This document shows, piece after piece, positions 38,324 through 49,200 of a stretch of DNA of 64,000 nucleotides. The position numbers and the translations under genes are program-made. The notes under the pieces are model-generated. The model searched no databases, was not told the origin of the DNA, and saw nothing but the letters and a program-made list of their open reading frames with translations. Source of the DNA: Cyclina sinensis (lineage: Eukaryota; Mollusca; Bivalvia; Venerida; Veneridae); contig JAAONU010000001.1 in assembly GCA_012932295.1 (NCBI GenBank), forward strand, positions 60,390,927 through 60,454,926, written 5' to 3'. The stretch's first letter is position 1. Each line of letters opens with the position of its first letter.

Positions 38324-39400
38324 TTGGGCACAGACCTAATATATTGGCAAGCAATTGTACCTCTCAAATACAGGCGTACTGTTCTAAAATATTCACATGA
38401 TATCAAACTCTCAGGTCATCTTGGTATTAGAAAAACGTTGAGCAAAATCAGACAACGTTATTACTGGCCTGGATTACAAAACGATGTCCGAGCATATGTT
38501 TCAGGCTGTGAATCTTGCATGAAGCATAAAGAACCAACAAAAACTAATAATGCCCCTATGCAAACAGTTAGATCAGGTTACCCTATGGAACGTATAGCTC
38601 TGGATATTTTAGGCCCTTTACCCCGAGTCAGAAAAAGGTAACAAGTATATATTAGTAGTAGCAGATTATTTTACAAAGTGAACTGAAAGCTTTGCTATGC
38701 CAAATATGGAGGCAAGTACAGTTGCAAAAATTCTAGTTGAAGAGGTCATAACAAGATTTGGTATACCCAATATAATACATTCAGACCAAGGTAAACAGTT
38801 TAAGAGTGTATTGTTTCAAGAAATGTGCATTCTGTTGCAAATAGAGAAAACAAGAACTACACCATTCCATCCATGTTCAGACGGAATGGTGGAAAGATTT
38901 AATAAAACTCTCATGACTATGGTTAGTATGTTTGTGCAAGAACACCATCGTGATTGGGATAGTCACTTACGTAATGATGGCATATAGAGCCACAAAGCAC
39001 GAAACTACAGGTATGTCACCTAATTTACTTATGTTAGGTAGAGAGACATCTACACCTTTAGACCTTGCGTTTGAAATGCCACCAGTTATGAAAGCAGTTC
39101 CAACATCACAATGGGTATGGGAGCTGCAAGAACGACTTGAAACGGCTCATTCCTTAGAGACAGAAAATGTATCATGACGCAAAACTGTCTTTTAGCGAGT
39201 TTGAAACAGGTAATAAAGTGTTTGTATACTTCCCAGTTAGGAAGACAGGTTGTTCATCTAAACTAACATCATATTGGAGAGGACCATTTACAGTAGTGCG
39301 AAAACTTTCCAATGTATTATATGAAGTTAACTGCGGCCAGTTTCAAACTTTGCAGGTTATTCATGTAAACAGAATGAGAAAGGTGAAAGATCAGATGTTA
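38324..39400 (+). pseudogene. pol: Integrase, broken
   Basis: Inserts the cDNA into the host genome. The zinc-binding H2C2 domain (HDIKLSGHLG...CESCMKHK) and the first catalytic aspartate region (IALDILGPLP) lie in 38324-38641. The core continues in another frame with KYILVVADYF, a TGA stop at 38679-38681, then IHSDQGKQF (second aspartate) and the catalytic-glutamate region near SDGMVERFNKTL. After a frame change near 38980 comes MAYRATKHETTG...LMLGRE, and after another near 39170 the C-terminal GPY/F-type module (YWRGPFTVV...VLYEV). The order is normal; the reading frame is not. Confidence 0.9.
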
Positions 39401-40613
39401 CAAGGAGAGACAGTCGAGAAGCCTGACACATATACGATACCTATCGGAGGAAACAACTTAGATAATGATTATGAAATTGTTTCAGATACTGAGGAAACAG
39501 AGCCAGAACAAGAAGTAACTAGTAGGTTTGGAAGAAAAATTTGCAAACCATCTTATTTAAAAGATTATGTTGCATCTATTTTCGGTACGGCAAAGACAAA
39601 GACTACAACCAGAAGTTGTCCGCAGATAATCTGTTCCATCTGCAAAGAGAGTGTGACAGAATCAAAGTATATAGAACATGTTGTGCGTTGTGCAGAAAGC
39701 CGAGTGAAATGTAGAGTATGCGGGCTTACTTTCAAGAAATCGGAGTATGCCAAACAGCATGAAAGAAAGAAGCATAATAGTACAGAAGTTAAGAAAGACT
39801 TAAATGTAAAGCTAGAGCAGAAATCAGGTAAAGCACGTGAAAGTGAAAAGTCTGAAACAGAAAAGTCTTTTCCGACAACAAGTTCCCAGAACAATGAGGA
39901 CAAAGATAGTAAGAAACAAAAAGACAGTCTTGACTTTGACAGTGATATAGATTTTGGCAGTGACCCAGATATAAGTTTAGGAGAAGAAAATGATAGTTCT
40001 GAAGTCAGAAATGAGTCGGAGTCTGATGACGATAAGGTAGATAAAGAGGATGAATTAGTTAGAACATAAGGAAAGCTCTGAAGCAAATAAGGTCGAACGG
40101 GAAGATGAAGGCACAAAGAACAGAGATAAGTTGAAATGTGATAAAGTAAAGCTCGACAGTGAAAAGGCAGAGAGAAAACCAGAAAATACGAATGCAGGAG
40201 AAGACAAACGTAATGTGAATAACATAAGAGAAGGTAGAACTTTCAGAAAAAGTACCCTACCTCTACGCATACAAGCACCTATTAAAACGTCTAACAAAGA
40301 AGTTATTAACTCACCACCAAGAAAGACAGACAAAAAGGTTGAACAAGACGTAGATCAAAGTGTTGTGAAGTCAGAAGATGTCAGAGATTTAGATAACAGT
40401 GGAGAAACTGAAAGTCGTAAATATATAAAGACAGATTATTCTTATGAAAGGAAGATTAATCAAAGTGAAGACTTTCACCACGATGATGAAGATGAGATAT
40501 TTGGGAGACACGTTATTGGTGAGCTTCGACTCATTAGTAAGCCCAAGGCAAAAAGACTGGCCAAGCTGAAAATACAACAGGCATTGTATGATGCACAAGA
40601 GTGCAATGAGTAG
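39401..40613 (+). pseudogene. C-terminal tail with two zinc fingers and long acidic/basic region
   Basis: After the integrase C-terminus (VIHVNRM) the frame stays open for about 220 more codons to 40069. After a one-base frame change near 40060 it stays open again to 40613. At 39632-39775 are two adjacent zinc-finger motifs: a CCHC-like C-x2-C-x11-H-x3-C and a classical C2H2 (C-x2-C-x12-H-x4-H). A serine/aspartate/glutamate-rich stretch follows, then a lysine/glutamate-rich stretch. It ends YDAQECNE 211 bp before the right LTR. This is not an envelope (no signal peptide or membrane segment). A DNA- or chromatin-binding targeting role is an inference only. Confidence 0.7.
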
Positions 40614-40804
40614 TAATTCTGAAATTAAACAAACATAGTTTGGCCACAAAAACATGTTGTGACAAGGTGCAACTGTTTGAACGATTAAGAAATTTGAAAT
40701 TATTGTTTCTATTAGATGTGCTCATTTAAAAATAATGAGGAAATATATATTTTCTTAGGTAGTTATTTCTAAAGTCATCTCTTATACTACATGCGGGACG
40801 CATT

Positions 40805-40824
40805 AAAAAGGGAGGCGTGGGTAA
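40805..40824 (+). other. Polypurine tract
   Basis: aaaaagggaggcgtgggtaa directly before the right LTR. The purine run primes plus-strand DNA synthesis in this class of elements. Confidence 0.8.
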
Positions 40825-41592
40825 TGTAGCGAAATTGCAGAGTTACTCCCCTTTAATTAGAAAACGCCATTTGCAGAAACCTACCGGTTGCATTTTCTAG
40901 AGGTAATCCCATGTAAGTATATTAGGACAGAGATATAAATGATTCTAAAACACTTTACTAATATGATTTAAAGTATTCCTGTGCAGATAATCACGTTCAG
41001 GAGTCATTTATGAATGTATAATAGCCTTAGCACGATAGACGCTCATTAAGACGTATAGAGAGAGACGCTTATTAAATTAACATAGTTCTTACAGGTCAAT
41101 AGAAAGCTGACGCTAGAGTGCGCCACAGGTAAGGACTGGTATATAAAGACCGTGTTAAGCAAAATTTAGTTAGTTGTCTTGATGGTCTCATAGTGTCAGG
41201 ATATTTATTGGTAATAAATACATAGACGTAGAAGTTAAACCTACTACGAACTCATCGTCCGGGTTCTCACGGGAATTTATTCCTAGAGAGGATAGATGAG
41301 TAGCTAGTAGATGTAAAACCTAGTCTTTGCTATTTAAAGAACCAGTGAACGTAGTAATTAACAAAGGTGAGTTACAACTCTTAAAGGCAGAACATCTAAG
41401 AGTTACAAATTATTTAGTTTATACTTTTATTTTATTGTTGATTATCAGTAATACGTTTCAAGTTATAAATCATTTTAAAATCATTGGTCATAAATCAAAG
41501 AGGCAAGGCAGCCCTGAGGAAAATTCTATATATATGTACATAGTTCTAACTTTTGTATTGTAAATGTATACATCGGCTCGCTACACGTTACA
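40825..41592 (+). repeat. Right LTR (768 bp)
   Basis: Same length as the left LTR with nine substitutions by eye and no indels. It includes the same TATA box (41140-41148) and poly(A) signal. It ends ctacacgttaca, followed by the CAAT target duplication (41593-41596). Confidence 0.96.
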
Positions 41593-41662
41593 CAATATAC
41601 TGTAACTTTCCTGACCTGAGTACAATGTACTGAACATTCACCGATCTGAATACAATATACTG
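41593..41662. repeat. Dimeric 60-bp minisatellite, right part
   Basis: Just over one 60-bp unit that resumes in register after the retrotransposon (caatatactgtaactttcct...), then ends. It shows that the element inserted near the right edge of the array. Confidence 0.95.
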
Positions 41663-41667
41663 ATTTT

Positions 41668-41934
41668 TCATTCACTATAACCTAAAACGTAATAAATAGT
41701 GCACACACTATGCGCTGAATAAAACCTGACACAAGTTTCTGCTGAAGAAATAGTAGGTAGGAAAATGCGGCATTTATCACCGCCGTTTAATGGAAAACAT
41801 TTTCTTGGATAAAATGCCTTTATATCTTCAGGGTTATAGAAACAACAACTACAGCTCAAGTTCCGAAGAGAAGGAAAATCAGTGACTCTACACACGCAAC
41901 AAATGTCACTGAATATAAAAGAAAAGTCAGTCAA
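41668..41934 (-). CDS. Unrecognised cysteine-rich frame, possible exon
   Basis: A minus-strand frame that begins just after a good splice-acceptor-like ttttatattcag (complement near 41905-41916). It encodes about 80 residues with ten cysteines, including CCVC, CSCC and PRKCFPLNGGDKC. It matches no family I know. It lies downstream of the SLC43 stop codon on the same strand, so it could be an exon of a separate gene, a 3' noncoding stretch, or chance. The frame has no ATG start, and no partner exon was found. Confidence 0.15.
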   Translation of the reverse strand: MTDFSFIFSDICCVCRVTDFPSLRNLSCSCCFYNPEDIKAFYPRKCFPLNGGDKCRIFLPTISSAETCVRFYSAHSVCTIYYVLGYSE

Positions 41935-43100
41935 TATATTAATTTTGCCAGAATAGTGATATTTTTGGAATGAAGCAGAGTGAGTACCTTTAATTATAAA
42001 CGTAACTTCTGATTCGAAAATAAAAGACCTTATTTAACGATGGGATTAGATGGTAAAAAAAGCTGCAGGCGTTTATGCGGTAATGGTCGGTCTGATAATA
42101 GAAAAATATAATGGCTGTCCAACCTCTGCAATTAGACTGCTTTTAAAATATCGCTTTGTATCTCTGTGGGACAATCTGTACGTAACTGTATAATTATTCA
42201 CAATCGATTCTTCCAGTTTGAAGAGATTTTTTCTTCTTGTTTTTCTTCTTCTTCTTGTTTTTTTTTCTGGGTTACATAATTTATTCGACTTTAATTATAT
42301 TAAACGAGGCTTTTTAGTTCACATGGTGTTTAAATGCCCTTTTTTGTATGTTGAAAATTCTTTTAAAGGTACAATTTAAAAGGCCATCAAAGTTAGCTAA
42401 ATCAAAATATTATCTATATATATATATATATTGACGCTTGATTGAACTCCTTTATATACATTTGGCTATTATTGTCCCTTTTAGCACCAAAAAGGATCAT
42501 ATTTTTCTCCATAAAGATATTTGAGTTTCAACTAGACTTGTTGCACCCGTTTCAAGTGGCCAAACCTATGGTAAAGTTATTACCATATATACTATGAAAT
42601 GGTGTATATTTTCAAAATAAGGGAACAGTGGGGTTAACCAATCGGCTTATCTCCTGTTATCTAAAAAAAAATTAAAAATGATAAAAGAAAACTATTTTCT
42701 ATTGTCGTTTTAATTGTTATTTATATGTTAGACACTGATGCACAAGTTTTTAAGACATGCATTGTATAGGAATAGCAGAAGCACATAACAACCTGATTCA
42801 GTCATATAACTTTTTACATTATAAAAACTCCTTTATACTTAAATAACACCATCGACACATAAATATACCCATCAGACAGAAACAATGCAAACATTATAAC
42901 GTGAGTTTGCATTTCAGTGACCGCTGATCATTGTCTGTTATAAGTGTTGCCTTACAGATCCAGTAATGTTGGAAATATTTGTCACCACGTTCAACTTTCT
43001 GGACGCATTTACAACATTTAAGCTCCTTTGCTCTTGCAAACATCGCCATTGCTTTCCGCCATTTTAGGTTAAGGGTAGATCACTCTTTTGTTACGGAACG
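41935..43100. other. Probable 3' UTR and flank of the SLC43-like gene
   Basis: Follows the stop codon at 43101 on the minus strand. A possible minus-strand poly(A) signal AATAAA is the complement of 42282-42287, giving a 3' UTR of about 0.8 kb, but this is only a motif match. A (TA)n patch lies at about 42415-42431. No other gene is seen. Confidence 0.4.
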
Positions 43101-43205
43101 CTACAATTCAGTCAATGCTAGTCTTTCTTCTTTCCAGCCACAAAACCACATATAAACAGGATGGCCAAGTGTCAATACACATACACACAACAAAAATATA
43201 TCGAC
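43101..43205 (-). CDS. SLC43-like gene, last coding exon
   Basis: A 105-bp exon from gttttcag to a TAG stop at 43103-43101. It encodes the last membrane segment (VDIFLLCVCVLTL) and a short charged C-terminus ending LTEL. Confidence 0.87.
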   Translation of the reverse strand, partial: VDIFLLCVCVLTLGHPVYMWFCGWKEERLALTEL

Positions 43206-46200
43206 CTGAAAACAGAAAATTTGAAAATCTGAATTCCTGCTTGAAATTTCAGAGTTGAAATTATTTGTTTAAAGTCATGCCATAACAAAACAAGTTGTTT
43301 TTTTCACATCAAGTCAATAGAGCACGAATGTAACCCTCTTTATTACATATTATTCTACTTAAAAGTGAGTCAAGCCGAGAGCTAAACCTAAACCTAAAAT
43401 ATACTGAAGAACGTCTTTGGTGCTGCTAAATAATATTGTTAACCCTGAAGAACACAACTTACATGGAATGGCGCTTTCATGTAGGCTTCTGCCCAACTAA
43501 ACAAGGCATACTGAAAAATACTAAACACGCCAGCAGTAATCATGGTTACACCATAAAGAACGGCAAAATATTGACTCGGAAATCTGTAAAATAAAATATC
43601 AAAAGGTTTAGGCCATGAGAAAGAGCACACTTAAAAATTGTTTTATAACTTTCAAAACCATAAATGTCTAAAATTCAAATAATTTAACAATTAGTAATCA
43701 GAACAATTGTTTGTCTTTTTTAAATATTCATTAATCATATATTTTCCAAAGACAGACAGGACAAGATCGTGGGAACTTTTCAGCTCAGAGACATCTTGAA
43801 ATTAATAAATATAAACTTTGTCTGAGTGTACTTATAAGAGTGTGTGGTTGTTTATATATTTGAGAACGTTTGTCTACACTATCGGTTGCCCATATGACCA
43901 ACGCCACCAGAACATTGGTTATTAGCATTTTCAGAAGAAGATACACGACACAGAAAATGTTACAGTTTCAGAAACACTCCTGGTTCTTTTACATGCCCAA
44001 TGTATAGCAATGGTACATTAGACCTCGGTTAAACATCTCATGAGAAATTCCACTCGTTCTGTCAGTGAGGGAGCAGGCAGTCGAACCTTCAATCCCCTAA
44101 TTATCAGTTTAAGGCTTTTTGCACTAAGCCTCCGATCAGTTTTATGTACATCTTTGCTGTTAAATACACATGAACTTGTTAGTGAAAAGAATGCACCACG
44201 CATGCACAGAACTGCCCCTTCTAGCAATACATTTTAAAGCTTTTAATGCTTTTTTTGGCATTTTAATTGACATGGTGTTTGGTTGTTATGATAATGCAAC
44301 TTTTGTCAAACTTGTGTCAAAATCACGTAACATATCTGTAAGATTCGGTACGTCTATAATCTATTACATATGTACATATTTTGTGATTCATAAGAAACAG
44401 TTAAGCCTCAGGTAAATTATAAAATTTTGTACTGCCTTTAAAGACCTATAATTTTATTGCTGCAGATCTTGAAAATTAAAAGAAATTGAAATAGGCTTAT
44501 CAAAAAATTGAAACAAAGTGCAGCAGTTTTACTTTAGAGACACAAACTTGAACACTCCATCGTACTGATCCGGCATGATGTAACCCTCTCCAAGAGCAAA
44601 AAGAAACATGCTGTTAAAACAACAGTAATTAAAACTAATTATTGTATAAAACTGATTTGCATCCTTTTGAACAGGTAACTATATTAATAGGAAATGTGCT
44701 CAAGGTCTCCACGTATTAAATGGTAAATGACTGCTAAGTTATAATTATTTGTTAAAGCTGCTGAACCTCGGATGACCAAAACTGCGAATAAAGTTCAGGT
44801 TTGTTTCAATAATACTTCTTCAAAAAAAGGCAAGAAGGCAGTCTTGAGTGACACCCATGATCAGTAAAAAGTTCCATTCGATTAATGTAAGAATAATAAG
44901 AATAAAGTTAAGAATCAAACACACAAATATTTCGGAGTTTTTTTGTGTCTTGTTTTAGTTTTCTACTTCTAGAGGAAAACATTCCGATCATTTTGTTGAT
45001 CTTTGCCAGTTATCGCAAATATCTAGACGCTTGATCCTAAATGTAATGTCAACTTGATATGCCCATATACGTAGGTGTTTGAGTGACATACAATAGAATT
45101 GTTGAAAACTGCAGTTTTTTTTCACAGATCGGCATTTTTTTATAGTATCGATATTACGAACGAGGTATCGATTTTAGATAGGCGGCTTCGGGTGTGAACA
45201 GAATTCGCCGAGTTAGCGCCACCTGCAGAATAATGAAGTAGTAATTTTGTAACGTCGACCCCGGCCTGAAATTTTACAACCAGAATTCCAAATTCTGTCT
45301 ACACGTCCGTTTTTTATAGTGCTTGAATGGTGTAAATTATGTGCAACTTATTTAAAAATATTTTTTTAACAATAACAAATGTGAAACAGATGCAATATTC
45401 GCACGTCAACCTAGGCTACGAACTGATGATGCCAGACATTTCACACAGCACTGCACACATATTTGCAAGAATATTTTTACAACTTTGTGTTGAAACGACA
45501 CTGAAATAATCGTATTAATATACAATAAAATAACTTAATACCAAACATATTTTAAGAGGGAAGATAATTCAAAACTGACCCGACAGAGATATATTGCTTG
45601 CACATTGCACTTCTACTTCTAACTTTCTATCTTTATCTTAAGTTTTAAGCAAATCCCTTTCATAGTTGTTCAAGTTATGCTCCGGACAAAAATTCATTAT
45701 TGAAATTAAAGAAGGGGGAGACTTACTCAAAACCTATTTTTCACATCAATTCATTTCACATATATCAAGTTCTGCTCTGGTCAAAAAAAAATTAAGATGG
45801 GAGATGATTAAACATTTGGACAGGTAGAGTTATCATTCTTAAGTAATACATTTCTACTTCTTATCGTTTATCTTTGTTTTAAGTTTCAAGTCAGTCCCTT
45901 TCATGGTCTCCAAGTTATGATCCAGACAAAAATTCATTACAGAAGCATAAAATAAGACAAGGGGAAATAACTAAAAAACAGGAAAATGTAGAGTTATGCT
46001 TTTTCGGCAATGCACTTTTTCCCTGGTCGCCATCTATCTATATTTAAAGTTTTACATCAATGCACTACATGGTACTTTAAGTTATGCTGCTGGCAACAAA
46101 AATTAAAGAGCGGAGATAATCATAAAATTGGACTAGGAAAAGCAATGGCTCTTGTGTAATGCATTTCTACTTCTCACCATTAATCTTTGTCTTGCTTCGG

Positions 46201-49200
46201 ACAAAAAATCATAATAAAAATTAAAAAGGGAGATTATTCAAAATCTGGATAAATTAGAGCTATAATTCTTGGACACTGCACCTTTCTTTATATTTTAGTT
46301 TCACATCAATTCACTTCATAGTTTTAAAGTTATGCTCCGAGATAATTAAAGAATGGAACCAGATAAAGTTTTGGTTCTTGTGCACTAAACAACCCATTGC
46401 TAGAAAGCCGCACAGCAAGTTTGAAGTCAGTCAGCCAGTTAGCAACAGAGTTATGGCCCGGACAAAGTCTGGACGCTGCCCGCCCTCCCGCCACGGGGTT
46501 TCCCATAATATGACAGTCTTTCGACTGGCGTATAAAAATTAAATTGGACGTTGGAAGATCAAACTAGAACAGTCACAGAACGCGACAGACCTCCAACCCT
46601 CCACCTGCACCAGTATACTCACTGTAAATATGTTCTTCGGGTGAACAAAAATGTTTTAATGTCAAACTTAAATGGAAAAAGGTTCATGTAAAAGGTATTT
46701 CCTATACATTTAAACTTCTTAGTAATAATATGTGCCTTGTTTCTAACACAATATGCATATATGAATGCAAATCTCCTTTTAAAAAGTTCAACGTGAGATA
46801 ACTCCGGTCCATATCTGTACGTCTTGCATATTTACGCTTCGTTCTGAAAACATGATTGACTTCTCTCCATTGAAAAGTGAAAATTGTTTGAGCAGGTATA
46901 AAGAAGCATACAATGTAATGAATTTGCTAATCAATACGCAAAGTCGGCACGTGCATTAACATATCATGAGCAAACAGCAGCAACTTCTAAACTTTAAACA
47001 TGATGTTGAAATGATAAATATTGAAAGATGTTACCATGTGTGTGGTATTCAGTGCAAAGGGTGAATGCTAGAGTGAAGGTCTAGCAGATACAAAGCACTA
47101 CTATGCATTTCATAAACCAATCTAAGATTTTCTCTTATGCGATAGAGGAAGTAATTCGCACAAAGGACAGTATATTTTAAAATGAGTATAGTTGAAAGTT
47201 AACACAGATATTGCAGCGTAAAATGTGGAAGCTGGTGTGTACGCTAATCAAACATTATGCCTTTTAGTTTGTGAATTTCCCCAAAAAATGAAGCAAAATT
47301 TTTTTGTTGAGTTTGAGATTTTTCTGTGTTTCCCATGAGTTAAAAATGATTTTAGGAACTTCGTATCTACAAACAGTTCCTCACTATCACGTGTTCAACT
47401 TAAAACTTACACCTTGATTGAACTTTATGAAATACAGTAAAAATGTACATTTTTTTTCTTCGCAATTCACACTCATCAATCAAGAAATCAGAGGCGGTGA
47501 CTCATGTCTAAAAATAATACTCCTTAATCAAAGAAGAATAAAAGTACATACACAGGATACAAATGTCAAGTTATGACATTAACTAACATGATTAGATAAA
47601 AGAAATCTACACGGTTAGTTTCTATGATAACAAAAGATAGCAAGTGTCTGCTTACTGGTAGCGTCCGTCCACGGGTAAGGTAAGTCTACATTGAAATAGG
47701 CAATCAATTTTCCAAACACTTTTATCTTTTCAATTAATACTTTAATAAATTTCAAGAAGAATCGGACGTTTTCAAGGGGTAGGACCTAAATCATGTAGCT
47801 CGGTGCTTTAAGCGAGAAAAACGTGTAGTCTATGACTAATGTCGTCAGTTTTCGCGTAAATATTCAGGAATTTTGATAAATTATCAACAGCTATGGGGAT
47901 TGTCTTGGGAATATTTGTATACTGTATATGACTAGTACCTAGCCATATATGTATGCTAACTGTAGCTGCTATTTGACAGAAGAAGAAATGTGTTACAAAA
48001 AAGTTATTGAAGGGATGCCAACAAAGGTGTCCCATTTTTGTGCGATTCTGCAATAATTTTCTTAGGTTTTTGAACTTGTCAAACCATTCTGCGCCATTGA
48101 AACAATATTTTTAGTAAACAGGCACACAATTAAACATTTACAACCAGTTAGGAACATATATTATATATTATGATCATTCTTTTTAACTTAAAGACAATAA
48201 ACGTGTAGTTTGGGTCACTTTAAGACCATATTGTGTAACCTCGGTTCTTTATTGATGTTAAGGTTAAGTTTTTAAAAAAAAGCATGTTGAAAAATTTTAC
48301 AAAGAGTTCTGTTTGTAAATTTAACTTTATGTTTCCTCTTTTAAGCTAAGATGATTCAATAAATGTTGCTATGAATTTGAACACTTGCGATTTTAAGGCT
48401 GGAGGGTTTATGTGGTGCTTTTCATTGTCAGATACAAATACAATATTACTTTTAAGGCTGAAAGGTTATGTGGTGCTTTTCATTGTCAGATACAAATACA
48501 ATATTACAAGTAAATTTTAAACTATGAAAGGTTTTGACTTGATCACAAGTCTGCAGATTTTATTTAAAGAATCAAAATTGACAATTTTGTAGACATTACA
48601 TACATGCAAACATTATATTTAAAAAATCAAAAAGGACTTTCTAAGTTGTGCGAAAACAAATTGCCAACTGACAGACAGCCTGTACCACACTTGGTACATA
48701 TAAGAACTGCCAATGTGCTAAGCTTCATATAGTCATTCAATGGTGAATGGTTCAATCCCTGGACTCAACAAAATATCTATGCGACATTTATTCTTGGATG
48801 CCGTATCCAATGTTCATTTGCATCTTACCATTATTTCAGTTGAAAAGAAACAAATTAGAGATACACGCAAATTAGACAAGTTAGATTTCTTAAAACATTT
48901 GTAGTTTTTAATGGAGTTTGAAAAATATTATCTTACTTCTTCCACGATCATATCAGTCAATATTTCTTCCGCTTTGACTGTACTATCATTAAACTTAAAT
49001 GAAATGAAACAATGAATATAAAGTTCTATGACAACATTATCATCTCTCCGTAAGCACAAAAGAGAAAGAGAAAATTTGATGTAAACGATATACTTGCATA
49101 ATTAGTTGGTTCAAATGTTTACATGATTACAATATTTTTATGAAGTTTTTGTCTACCTAACAATGCATAATTTCCAATGGGTCATGCAATCCATTCAGAA

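Larger units (their letters stand above)
33730..41592 (+). mobile_element. Ty3/gypsy LTR retrotransposon, full length but coding-dead
   Basis: A 7,863-bp element: left LTR 33730-34497, tRNA primer-binding site, gag, protease, reverse transcriptase, RNase H, integrase, a C-terminal tail domain, polypurine tract and right LTR 40825-41592. LTRs start TGTA and end TACA, and a 4-bp CAAT duplication flanks the element. Domain order PR-RT-RH-IN and the GPF-type integrase C-terminus place it in Ty3/gypsy (Metaviridae). There is no envelope frame. The coding region changes frame or stops at more than ten points, so it cannot make an intact polyprotein, although the LTRs differ at only 9 of 768 positions by my count. 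It has inserted into the 60-bp minisatellite. Confidence 0.95.

Noticed and set aside
39565..40333. Long minus-strand serine/leucine-rich frames of 183 and 92 codons
   Set aside because: They are antisense shadows of the acidic and lysine-rich retrotransposon tail.
47808..48053. 81-codon minus-strand frame in the left arm of the foldback element
   Set aside because: It lies within the inverted repeat, starts from a non-ATG codon, and has no transposase motif.
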